From NCBI RefSeq assembly GCF_018860155.1, contig NZ_JAHKNI010000007.1:310001-374000 (forward strand): a DNA stretch of 64,000 nucleotides, written 5' to 3'. Of this stretch, positions 41,576 through 48,943 are shown in pieces (the first letter of the stretch is position 1; each line of letters begins with the position of its first letter). The notes under the pieces are model-generated. The model did not search any database, was not told where the DNA came from, and saw only the letters and a program-made list of their open reading frames with translations. This stretch comes from Nocardia albiluteola (GTDB lineage Bacteria > Actinomycetota > Actinomycetes > Mycobacteriales > Mycobacteriaceae). A program made the position numbers and the translations under genes.

Positions 41576-42151
41576 GTGGATCACCAGGTGCAGAGTCCGG
41601 TTGACGACGTTCGTGCGCGGGTCATCCAGGCCGCCGACGCGCTGTTCTACGAGCGCGGGATTCAGGCGGTGGGCATGGACGCGGTGCGGGAGGCGGCCGG
41701 CGTCTCGCTCAAGCGGATCTATTCGCTGTTCGGTTCGAAGGACGAGCTGATCGCCGCGGTATTGCGGCGCCGGTCCGCCATGTGGGACGACGGCCTGGCA
41801 TCGGTCGTGGGACCGGGGATGACCGCCCGGGAGCGGTTGCTGTCGATCTTCGATTTCCTCGACCAGTGGTTCCGCTCGCCGGACTTCCGGGGGTGCGCGT
41901 TCATCAACGCCTACGGGGAGCTGAGCTCGGGGTCCCCGGCGGTGCGGGACGCGGTGCGGGCGCAGAAGCGCGCGTTCGGCGAGTATGTCGCCCGGCTCGT
42001 CGCCGAGGTCGGCGCACCACCCGAGTTGGCGCCCCAGATCGCCCTGCTCGCCGAGGGGGCGCAGACCACGGCCGCGATCGCGGGCACGCCGGAGGCTGCC
42101 CACCAGGCCCGCGCCGCGGCACAAATCCTCCTCGATGCCGCGCTCCGGTAG
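41576..42151 (+). CDS. TetR-family regulator
   Basis: 191 aa from GTG 41576 (GAGAGG upstream; GTG 41558 is an alternative). The helix-turn-helix reads IQAADALFYERGIQAVGMDAVREAAGVSLKRIYSLFGSKDELI, followed by a helical domain with the DFRGCAFINAYGEL segment typical of a TetR subgroup that controls neighbouring hydrolases and reductases. It is divergent from the haloperoxidase-type gene, with two operators between. Confidence 0.88.
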   Translation: MDHQVQSPVDDVRARVIQAADALFYERGIQAVGMDAVREAAGVSLKRIYSLFGSKDELIAAVLRRRSAMWDDGLASVVGPGMTARERLLSIFDFLDQWFRSPDFRGCAFINAYGELSSGSPAVRDAVRAQKRAFGEYVARLVAEVGAPPELAPQIALLAEGAQTTAAIAGTPEAAHQARAAAQILLDAALR

Positions 42152-42305
42152 CGGCCGAGCCGTCGACGAGTGTCGGCGGTGGAGTGACCGGCGATGAGCG
42201 ACAGCGCCTACTCCTTGCCGCGGGCCATATCGCCCCTCAGTCGATGAGCATGAATGCTGTTGCGCAACAGTGCATTCAGAGTTGGAACCGGCTGTCGATC
42301 CGCAG

Positions 42306-43313
42306 TCAGCTCGGTGCGCTCAGCGTACTGACGAGGGCCGAGGCGAGCAGGGCAACGGCCCGATCGCTGTCGCGGACCAGCCCTTGCAGCGTGGGAAGCG
42401 CGATGGTGCCGGGCATTTCGGCGAGGGCCTGGGTCACGCGAAGTCGTACCGCCGGATTCGCCTCGTGCGCAACGAGTTCGGCATCGAGTGCAGCCATGAT
42501 CCGGTCCGCCCACCGCGCGTCCCCGGCGAATGCTCCGAGCAGGTCGGCCGCCTCGACGTCGTTGGGGCCCTCGACCACGATGTCGACCAGTACCGGAATT
42601 GCCCGGGTGAGGCCGCGCGCCCCGGCGGCAAGGGCGGCGCGCCTGCGAACCGTCGAGTCCGGATCGCCGAGCGCGTCGGCCAGCAGCCGGGTCACGTCGT
42701 CGCCGGACAACTCGGCCAGGGCCTGGACCGCGCGCCGCCGCACGTCGGTGTCCCCCGAACGCAGGGCCGAGGCCATGCTCGCCACGCCGTCGCCGCCGGT
42801 CCGCGCCAGCGCCCAGCGCAGGGCGCCGGCAACGTTCGGATCGGATTCGGTCAGCACCGCCTCGGCGAGCAGTTCGGCGGGCAGCGGCACCTCGTCGGCG
42901 GGGGACAGGACCACCTGCTGCCGCCGCGCGGCATTCTCCGACCCCAGTCCGTGCAGGAGTTCGACCAGGCGCAGGACGTCCCGCCAGTCGGAGGGGCCGG
43001 CCGCATCGACCGTCCGGAGCCGCTCGAGTAGTTCCCGTTCCCGGTTCAGTCGGTCCTCGGTGTTCCGGATGAGGTCCCCGACCAGCGCGGACGGAGCGAA
43101 TCCGGGATCGTCCAGGGCGCGGCCGATCTCGCGCAGCGACAACCCGAGCGACCGCAGCCCCTCCACCTGGAAGATCCGCCGGATGTCGGCGGGGCGGTAC
43201 TCCCGATAGCCGCCCACGGTGCGGCCCGTCGGCCGGACCAGCCCGAGGGCGTCGTAGTGGCGGAGCATCCGCGCACTCACACCCGAGCGGCGCGCCACCT
43301 CACCGATCAACAC
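42306..43313 (-). CDS. MerR-family regulator fused to HEAT repeats
   Basis: 335 aa. Residues 1-70 are a MerR helix-turn-helix (LIGEVARRSGVSARMLRHYDALGLVRPTGRTVGGYREYRPADIRRI) with the coiled linker to about 110. The rest is HEAT-type helical repeats (DVRRRAVQALAELSGDDVTRLLADALGDPDSTVRRRAALAAG) instead of a metal or multidrug domain. GTG 43313 has GGAGGAG 8 bases upstream and lies 4 bases after the stop of the upstream HEAT gene, so the pair is cotranscribed. The HEAT array probably binds a protein partner as the signal. Confidence 0.85.
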   Translation of the reverse strand: MLIGEVARRSGVSARMLRHYDALGLVRPTGRTVGGYREYRPADIRRIFQVEGLRSLGLSLREIGRALDDPGFAPSALVGDLIRNTEDRLNRERELLERLRTVDAAGPSDWRDVLRLVELLHGLGSENAARRQQVVLSPADEVPLPAELLAEAVLTESDPNVAGALRWALARTGGDGVASMASALRSGDTDVRRRAVQALAELSGDDVTRLLADALGDPDSTVRRRAALAAGARGLTRAIPVLVDIVVEGPNDVEAADLLGAFAGDARWADRIMAALDAELVAHEANPAVRLRVTQALAEMPGTIALPTLQGLVRDSDRAVALLASALVSTLSAPS

Positions 43314-43317
43314 GCAG

Positions 43318-43983
43318 TCATCTCCTCCCGTCCGCACCGAGCGCCACGACCCGCTTCGCCTCATCGACATCCGATTCGAATGCGGCATCGGGATCGCGCA
43401 GCAGCCGCAGCGTGGCCTCGGCATGCGCACGCACCGCCGGTTCCGGGCTCGCCGCCGCCGTCTGCAGGACCGGCTCGATCACCTCGCCGAGCGCGACGAG
43501 CGCGCGACTCAGGCTCGAGCGTAGCTGCCGGTCCCCGCGGCCGAACTGCATGGCGAGCTCCGCGGCGAGCCCGGCCCGCTCGTCCTCGGGTACGAGGACA
43601 ACCGCGGCGCGCCAGGCACTTCGCGCCACTTCGTCGTCGGCGTCGTGCAGCAACGACCGCGTAATCGCGGGCCAGGCCTCCGGATCCGCGATCTTGGACA
43701 ACGTGTGCAATGCCTGACTGCGGGCCTGCGCTCGGTCGGAACGCAGTTCGCCGCACAGTGCCGGCACCGTGATCCGCGACGGCAGGCGGGTCAGCGCCCA
43801 CGTGAGCATGTCCCGGACGAAGAAGTCCGGCTCGATCGCGGAACGTGCCACCAGCGCGTCGACGTCACCGGGCTCGCCGCGGGTGCCGATCGCGAGCGCC
43901 GCCCGCAACCGCACCGACGCATCCCCGGCCGCCAGCGCGTCGAGCAACCGCGGGTCCTGCGTATTCCTGTGTACCGAATTCAT
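43318..43983 (-). CDS. HEAT-repeat protein
   Basis: 221 aa, made of five or six HEAT/PBS-lyase-like repeats (DASVRLRAALAIGTRGE, RAQARSQALHTLSKIADPEAW, PEPAVRAHAEATLRLLRD). ATG 43983 follows GGAGGT. The repeats resemble those at the C-terminus of the MerR protein encoded immediately downstream. It could bind the regulator or compete for its partner. No catalytic motif is visible. Confidence 0.8.
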   Translation of the reverse strand: MNSVHRNTQDPRLLDALAAGDASVRLRAALAIGTRGEPGDVDALVARSAIEPDFFVRDMLTWALTRLPSRITVPALCGELRSDRAQARSQALHTLSKIADPEAWPAITRSLLHDADDEVARSAWRAAVVLVPEDERAGLAAELAMQFGRGDRQLRSSLSRALVALGEVIEPVLQTAAASPEPAVRAHAEATLRLLRDPDAAFESDVDEAKRVVALGADGRR

Positions 43984-44009
43984 GGGAATCACCTCCGACG
44001 GCCAGTGAA

Positions 44010-44035
44010 GACCTTGTCACAGTGGCAAGGTCAAG
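44010..44035 (-). promoter_or_regulatory. MerR-type promoter with 23-base operator
   Basis: GACCTTGCCAC and GTGACAAGGTC flank a central T (one mismatch between arms). On the minus strand TTGACC overlaps the left end as a -35 element and the following 19 bases contain the operator, the long spacer typical of MerR-activated promoters. It lies 27 bases upstream of the HEAT gene start. Confidence 0.75.
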
Positions 44036-44078
44036 TTCATGACCGAGAGTCCGCACACCTCGGCACTCCGCTCGACGC

Positions 44079-44160
44079 GTCGAGGCCGTAGGATTCACGT
44101 CCGAGGCGGCGTTCTCTCGCGCCTTCGCCCGCGAGCACTTTGCGGCGCCCCGAGCCTGGC
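44079..44160 (+). pseudogene. AraC-type regulator, C-terminal scrap
   Basis: One frame reads VEAVGFTSEAAFSRAFAREH followed by AAPRAWR, the final helix-turn-helix of AraC/XylS regulators (GYxSEAAFSRAFKRxFGxxPxxWR). No upstream part is present and the frame has no start. It lies between the MerR promoter and the secreted hydrolase. Confidence 0.55.
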
Positions 44161-44271
44161 GGTCGACGCGGGACCACCACCCCGCTGAGCGTGTGAGCAC
44201 AGAACATCAGCACTGGGTCACCCACTACGAGACGCAGGCGGCTCGGCGCCTTGCCGGAAAGGTCCGAATCA

Positions 44272-45333
44272 ATGCGCTTTTCCCATTTCGTTCTGGCCGC
44301 CGTGATTTCCCTACTGGCACTTGCCATTCCGGCCGTCCCTCGAGCCGCGGCGGCGCCCGGTGACGGCATCGTCGACCGGGAGATCAGCTTCTCGGTGCGC
44401 AACGTGAACGCCTCCGGGGTGCCGTGCGGAACCGACGGCCGAAGCTACACGGTGCACGGGCACCTCACCGGTCCGGCGCGCGCGCTGGCCGGGCACACCG
44501 CCGCCGGCGCGGCACTGTATTTGCACGGACTCGAGGTCGGTGAGTGGTTCTGGCGGTTCGGCGCCGCGCCCGGCTACAACCACGTGCGGGAGATGGCCGC
44601 GCGCGGGCACGTGTCGGTCACGATCGACCGCCTCGGCTACGGCGCCAGCGGTCAGCCGGCGGGAACGCTCAGTTGTGTCGGCGGCCAGGCGACTGTCGCG
44701 CACCAGATCGTGCAGGAATTGCGATCGGGCAATTATTCGGCCGACGGCGGGGTGGTGGCGTTCGAACACGTTGCGCTGCTGGGACATTCGCTCGGTGGTG
44801 CGATCACGCAGATCGAGGCGTATTCGTTCGGTGATGTGGACGCCGTCGGGGTGCTCTCGTACTCCGATCTGGCCCTGACGCCCGAGCTGCTGGCCGGCAC
44901 CCTGTCCTGGGGAACCACCTGCCTCACCGGTGGCCGGAAGTCCCCGGCCGGTGCGTCCGGATACAGCTATCTGACCCCGAGCGTCGACGCCTACCGCCAG
45001 GACTTCCTGGCTCAGTCGCCGCCGGCCGTACTCGCCGCCGCACTCCCGCTGCGTGCGATCAACCCGTGCGGTGACATGGTCTCCCTGACCGAGGCGACCG
45101 CGATCGACCCGCTTCGGCTCGGTGCGATCCACGTGCCGGTGCTGACACTCACCGGCACCAACGACCGCGTGTTCGACGTGAATCGTGCCCGCTACCAAGG
45201 GAAGCTGTTCACCGGTAGTACCGACGTCACCTCGGACATCCTGGACGGCGCCACCCACGGCCTGACCGTGGAACCCACAGCCGCACAGTTCCGTAACGAC
45301 CTCGACAGCTGGCTGGGCGCCCACGGATTCTGA
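44272..45333 (+). CDS. Secreted alpha/beta hydrolase
   Basis: 353 aa. Signal peptide to about residue 28 (AAVISLLALAIPAVPRAAAA). The core has LYLHGLEVGEWFWRFG, TIDRLGYGASGQP, the nucleophile elbow GHSLGGA with Ser173, Asp in TGTNDRVFD and His in DGATHGLTVE. Several Cys (52, 135, and others) may form disulfides. It looks like an extracellular esterase or lipase of a mainly actinobacterial group. It is a lone gene and its substrate is unknown. Confidence 0.83.
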   Translation: MRFSHFVLAAVISLLALAIPAVPRAAAAPGDGIVDREISFSVRNVNASGVPCGTDGRSYTVHGHLTGPARALAGHTAAGAALYLHGLEVGEWFWRFGAAPGYNHVREMAARGHVSVTIDRLGYGASGQPAGTLSCVGGQATVAHQIVQELRSGNYSADGGVVAFEHVALLGHSLGGAITQIEAYSFGDVDAVGVLSYSDLALTPELLAGTLSWGTTCLTGGRKSPAGASGYSYLTPSVDAYRQDFLAQSPPAVLAAALPLRAINPCGDMVSLTEATAIDPLRLGAIHVPVLTLTGTNDRVFDVNRARYQGKLFTGSTDVTSDILDGATHGLTVEPTAAQFRNDLDSWLGAHGF

Positions 45334-45553
45334 ACCTGCGGCCCGTCCGTCAGCGCGTTACCGGCCTGGAGTGTCAGAGCGCGGTAGCGGCCCTCGGTGC
45401 GGCCTCTCCTCGACGACCGGCGCGGTCGATTGGAACACCCGAGAGGGCGTTGCCGGACGACGGATGGCGCCGAATGACTATGGCGGCCAAGGGGACCGGG
45501 ATACGCTGTCCGCGATGCGTCGAATCGTGTAGCCGGAGGAGTTGAGGCTGGGT

Positions 45554-46510
45554 ATGACGGCAGGGCGACCGATGCCCACACAGGACGACGTGCTCGGGTA
45601 CTCCAACACGCTGTCGAACTGGGGACGGTGGGGTGATGACGACGAGCTCGGCACGCTGAACCACATCACCGATGACGTCCGGCTGGCGGCGGCGCGGGCT
45701 GTGCGCCACGGCAGGAGCGTGTCCTGCGCGTGGGAGGTTGCTGTGCCGGAGGAGATGGAGCGGTCGACGACGACCTGCCCGTGCGCCGCCGATATGCCGG
45801 GGATGGGGAACATGCCGCTGCCCGGATTCCGGAACGACCGGCACTGGGGCTATTCGAACGAGCGGCTCGGCATCCTGTTCCACGGCAACACCATCACCCA
45901 CCTCGACTCGCCGTGCCACATCTTCTGGGACGGCACGATGTACAACGGGCGGCCACACTCATTGGTCGATGCCGCCACAGGATCTGCGTGGGCGGCCGTC
46001 ACGGCGGCGGCGAACGGGATCATCACCCGTGGCGTCCTGCTGGACATCGCGAAGGTTCGCGATGTGCCGTGGTTGGAGCCAGGACAGGGAGTGTTTCCCG
46101 AAGATCTCGAGGAGGCCGAGCGTCGCCAGGGGGTGCGGGTGCGATCCGGCGATGCGGTACTCCTGCGGACCGGCTACGGCCGCGTCCGGCACGAGGCCGG
46201 TCCGACCAGCGGTGTCACGCAGGCTGGCTGGCACGCGTCCTGCCTGCCCTGGCTGCACGAACGGGAGGTCGCGCTGATCGGCGCCGACACCCCCCAGGAT
46301 GTTCAGCCGTCCGGGTACGAAGACATGGCGTTGCCGGTTCACACCGTGGGTCTCGTCGCGATGGGCCTGTGGCTGCTCGACAACTGTGACCTGGAGTTGT
46401 GCGCGACGACCGCCGCCGAGCTCGGCCAGTGGGACTTCCACCTCGCAGTCGCGCCGGTCCGCTTCGCTGGTACGTCCGGCAGCCCGGTCAACCCGATCGC
46501 CACATTCTGA
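45554..46510 (+). CDS. Cyclase family protein (kynurenine-formamidase-like)
   Basis: 318 aa metal-dependent hydrolase. The cyclase/formamidase metal motif appears as GNTITHLDSPCHIFWDG, followed by RGVLLDIAKVR, GDAVLLRTGYGR and ALIGADTPQDVQP. Members hydrolyse N-formylkynurenine, isatin or polyketide-type substrates. GGAGGAG lies 12 bases before ATG 45554; a TTG at 45542 directly abuts that site. No kynurenine genes are near, so the substrate is open. Confidence 0.83.
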   Translation: MTAGRPMPTQDDVLGYSNTLSNWGRWGDDDELGTLNHITDDVRLAAARAVRHGRSVSCAWEVAVPEEMERSTTTCPCAADMPGMGNMPLPGFRNDRHWGYSNERLGILFHGNTITHLDSPCHIFWDGTMYNGRPHSLVDAATGSAWAAVTAAANGIITRGVLLDIAKVRDVPWLEPGQGVFPEDLEEAERRQGVRVRSGDAVLLRTGYGRVRHEAGPTSGVTQAGWHASCLPWLHEREVALIGADTPQDVQPSGYEDMALPVHTVGLVAMGLWLLDNCDLELCATTAAELGQWDFHLAVAPVRFAGTSGSPVNPIATF

Positions 46511-46667
46511 CCGCGGCGCGCGAGGGGTGCAACGCCATGACGGGCCCGCACCCGTGGTACTCGGCCGGTTGGGCGCTGGTAGCGCGGTTCCGGTCGAATC
46601 ACGCTGATACGGACCGAATCTCGGCCTTCTGCTCTGGTCGGACGTGACGGCGCGCCGGGATTCGCCG

Positions 46668-46790
46668 TCACACAGCGCTCGCCGCCGCACCGGTCATGCC
46701 GCCGAGGAGCCAGCCCGCGAGGATGTCGCTGGGCCAGTGTGCACCGAGGCGCGGTCGGGGAACCGCGCGCTGAGTATGACCCGGCGCTGT
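46668..46790 (-). pseudogene. PAP2 phosphatase, C-terminal remnant
   Basis: On the minus strand PRLGAHWPSDILAGWLLGGM then TGAAASAV and a stop at 46668. LGxHWPSDILAGWLLG is the last catalytic motif (His) and membrane helix of PAP2 lipid phosphatases. The N-terminal parts are absent. Confidence 0.6.
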
Positions 46791-46882
46791 CAGTCAACGA
46801 AATCCGGGCCCACGCCGCCTGACGTCCCAACCCGCGAACGTCCCCGAAACCAGTGGTTTCGGGGCCGTTCGGCACGGTGGCC

Positions 46883-47449
46883 TCAGCGGGTGACCAGTCG
46901 GAAGGCGATGTCGCGGCCGTGGCCTTGGCCCATGGCCAGGGTGAGCCACAGCCGCATGACTCCGTCAACCACGTCGTAGGCCTGGTCACCGACATAGACC
47001 GGGCGCAGACCGACGGCCGTGATCAGTTCGTCCAGCTGGGTTTGATCCGCTGGTGCGCAGGAGTAGTACATGTCCGCAGGATCGCCGTCGAAGAGCGGGT
47101 CGATGAGGACCTCGGTGCCCACGCTGTTGAACACCCGGGCGTACCGGCACTTCGGCGCGTGCTCGGCGAAGGCGGCGGCTGCGTTGGCGGGGACGGCCAT
47201 GACGTCGTTGGTAGCGTCCAGGACGAGTGTTCCGGCGAGGGCGGAGCCGTGGTCGCGGGCGAAGTCGCGCGCGGCCGCTGACGGGGTAGCGACGACGATG
47301 ACGTCGCTACCCACCAGGGCCTCGGTGACGCCGAGGCTGCCCGCGCCCGGTGTCCGGGAACCGTAAGCGACGCGGTATCCGGCTGCGGTGAGCGCTGCGC
47401 CCACGGCGCGACCAACTCGTCCGGTGCCGATGATGGCGATGTTCCTCAT
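46883..47449 (-). CDS. NADPH-dependent F420 reductase-like protein
   Basis: 188 aa Rossmann protein starting MRNIAIIGTGRVGRAVGAALTAAG, with VAYGSRTP for NADP and DVIVVATPS and VLDATN strands. This is the F420H2:NADP oxidoreductase/NADP_oxidored F420 family. The ATG overlaps the stop of the DDN-type gene (ATGA), so the two are coupled. Together they could form a small F420 redox pair: one making or using F420H2, the other transferring it. Confidence 0.8.
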   Translation of the reverse strand: MRNIAIIGTGRVGRAVGAALTAAGYRVAYGSRTPGAGSLGVTEALVGSDVIVVATPSAAARDFARDHGSALAGTLVLDATNDVMAVPANAAAAFAEHAPKCRYARVFNSVGTEVLIDPLFDGDPADMYYSCAPADQTQLDELITAVGLRPVYVGDQAYDVVDGVMRLWLTLAMGQGHGRDIAFRLVTR

Positions 47450-47901
47450 CGGGCGGCGCTCCCGCTGAGCCGAACCACGGGGTACTCCCGCTCGGACTTG
47501 CGCTGGTACTTGTCGTAGCGCGGCGAGGCCGTGGTGATGCGTTGCCATGCCTGCGCCCGCTCGTCACCGGCCAGTCGCAGTGGGGCCACCGGCTGGCCCT
47601 CGCGGCCCGGCAGTTCGATCGCGGCGTGCTCGGGGTGCGCCATCAGATTTCCGTACCAGTCCGGGTTTCGGCTGCCGCCGCCGGAGGCCACGATCAGCCA
47701 GGCGTTGTCACCGTCGGCGAAATACGACACCGGAGATTCGCGGTGTTGCCCGCTGCGCTGGCCGACGGTGTGCAGGATCAGGACGTTCATGCCCGCGAAT
47801 GTGCCCTTGCCGCGCCGGATCTTGGCGGTCATCCGGGTGTTCATCGTGCGCTGCATCCATCGGGAGAAGGCTCCGGGGGTGCCGCTCTGTTTGCTTGCCA
47901 T
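47446..47901 (-). CDS. Nitroreductase-family deazaflavin-dependent oxidoreductase (DDN type)
   Basis: 151 aa split-barrel protein: KGTFAGMNVLILHTVGQRSGQHRESPVSYFADGDNAWLIVASGGGSRNPDWYGNLMAHPE is the characteristic DDN core, with the GxxR-type F420-binding segment TVGQRSG. M. tuberculosis Ddn is an F420H2-dependent quinone reductase that activates pretomanid. It is cotranscribed with the F420 reductase-like gene downstream and with DUF1801 and VOC genes upstream. Confidence 0.85.
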   Translation of the reverse strand: MASKQSGTPGAFSRWMQRTMNTRMTAKIRRGKGTFAGMNVLILHTVGQRSGQHRESPVSYFADGDNAWLIVASGGGSRNPDWYGNLMAHPEHAAIELPGREGQPVAPLRLAGDERAQAWQRITTASPRYDKYQRKSEREYPVVRLSGSAAR

Positions 47902-47945
47902 TGTGGTGCTCCAATTGATTTCAGGGTGGACGGGTTTGGGGATGC

Positions 47946-48395
47946 TCAGGCGACGGCGGCGCGGGCGAGGTGCCCGATCTTCTGCTCGTCGTCGGCGGTC
48001 AGGGCGGTCAGCGCGAATACCGTGGGCCACATGGTGCCGTCGTCAAGACCTGCGATGTCGTTGAACCCGAAGGTGGCGTAGCGCGACTTGAACTTCGCTG
48101 CGGGCTGGAAGTAGCAGACGACCTTGCCCTCCTTGGCGTAGGCGGGCATGCCGTACCAGAGCTTCGGGGTGAGCTCGGGCGCGGCGGTCGTGACGACGGC
48201 GTGGACTCGAGCGGCGATGGCGCGATCGAATTCGGTCATCTCAGCGATTTTCGCGAGCACGTCCTGTTCGCCGTCCGCCTTGGCGGTGCGCGAGTTGCGC
48301 CGCGCGGCGGTCTTCAACTCCTTCGAGTGCTCCTTCATCGCGGCACGTTCTTCCGCCGAGAACGCCACGGCAGAGGTTGACTTGGTGGTGGTCAT
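47946..48395 (-). CDS. DUF1801 (YdhG-like) protein
   Basis: 149 aa. The DUF1801 pattern is visible in KLWYGMPAYAKEGKVVCYFQPAAKFKSRYATFGFND, preceded by a basic, Lys-rich N-terminal helical segment. Family members are frataxin-fold iron-binding or uncharacterised proteins. ATG 48395 removes an upstream extension. It lies 44 bases before the DDN gene, in the same operon. Confidence 0.78.
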   Translation of the reverse strand: MTTTKSTSAVAFSAEERAAMKEHSKELKTAARRNSRTAKADGEQDVLAKIAEMTEFDRAIAARVHAVVTTAAPELTPKLWYGMPAYAKEGKVVCYFQPAAKFKSRYATFGFNDIAGLDDGTMWPTVFALTALTADDEQKIGHLARAAVA

Positions 48396-48426
48396 TGTGG
48401 TTCTCCTTCGATGGGATGGATGCGAG

Positions 48427-48783
48427 TCAGTTGTCTTGAATGAGTCCGAGGACATTGCCGTCGGGATCGGTGACGGTGGCGACTTGGCGGCCGCCGCCGA
48501 CGTTGTGCACGGCTTCCTGCACGGTGGCCCCTGCGGCGGTCACGGCGGCGAGCGTCGCCTCGATGTCGGGCACATGCCAGTAGGCCACTGGCGTGGCCAT
48601 GGCTTGCGGACCACCGTTCGGCACCAGGCCGATGTGCTGGCCTTCGGCGTCGAAGCCGACGTAGAAAGACGAGTCTGTTTGTGGCGGCATACCGAGCAGG
48701 GCGGCGTACACCGCCTTGGCGGCGGCGAGGTCGGTCACCGGATGCAGCACCGTCTTGATGCCCTGAGTAGAACTGCTGGTCAC
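48427..48783 (-). CDS. VOC-family (glyoxalase-like) protein
   Basis: 118 aa, GTG start with AGGAG 5 bases upstream. Two beta-alpha-beta-beta-beta motifs: VLHPVTDLAAAKAVYAALLG through GFDAEGQHIGL, and VAYWHVPDIEATLAAVTAAG through ATVTDPDGNVLGLIQ. Vicinal-oxygen-chelate proteins include glyoxalases, dioxygenases and resistance proteins; the specific job is unknown. It is first of the four-gene leftward operon and divergent from the LuxR/ATPase gene. Confidence 0.83.
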   Translation of the reverse strand: MTSSSTQGIKTVLHPVTDLAAAKAVYAALLGMPPQTDSSFYVGFDAEGQHIGLVPNGGPQAMATPVAYWHVPDIEATLAAVTAAGATVQEAVHNVGGGRQVATVTDPDGNVLGLIQDN

Positions 48784-48943
48784 ATTCGCTCCTGCCGCTG
48801 TCGTTCGCGTTGACCCCGGCGTGGTTTCGGCTTGGCCGGGTGTGCTTTCAGCATCGCTGCGGGAAGGGCCTGCACACATCCGTGCCGACCACGGATCGCA
48901 CCACGGATCCCGGATCCGGGGCGGGTACGGCACACTGGGTGGC

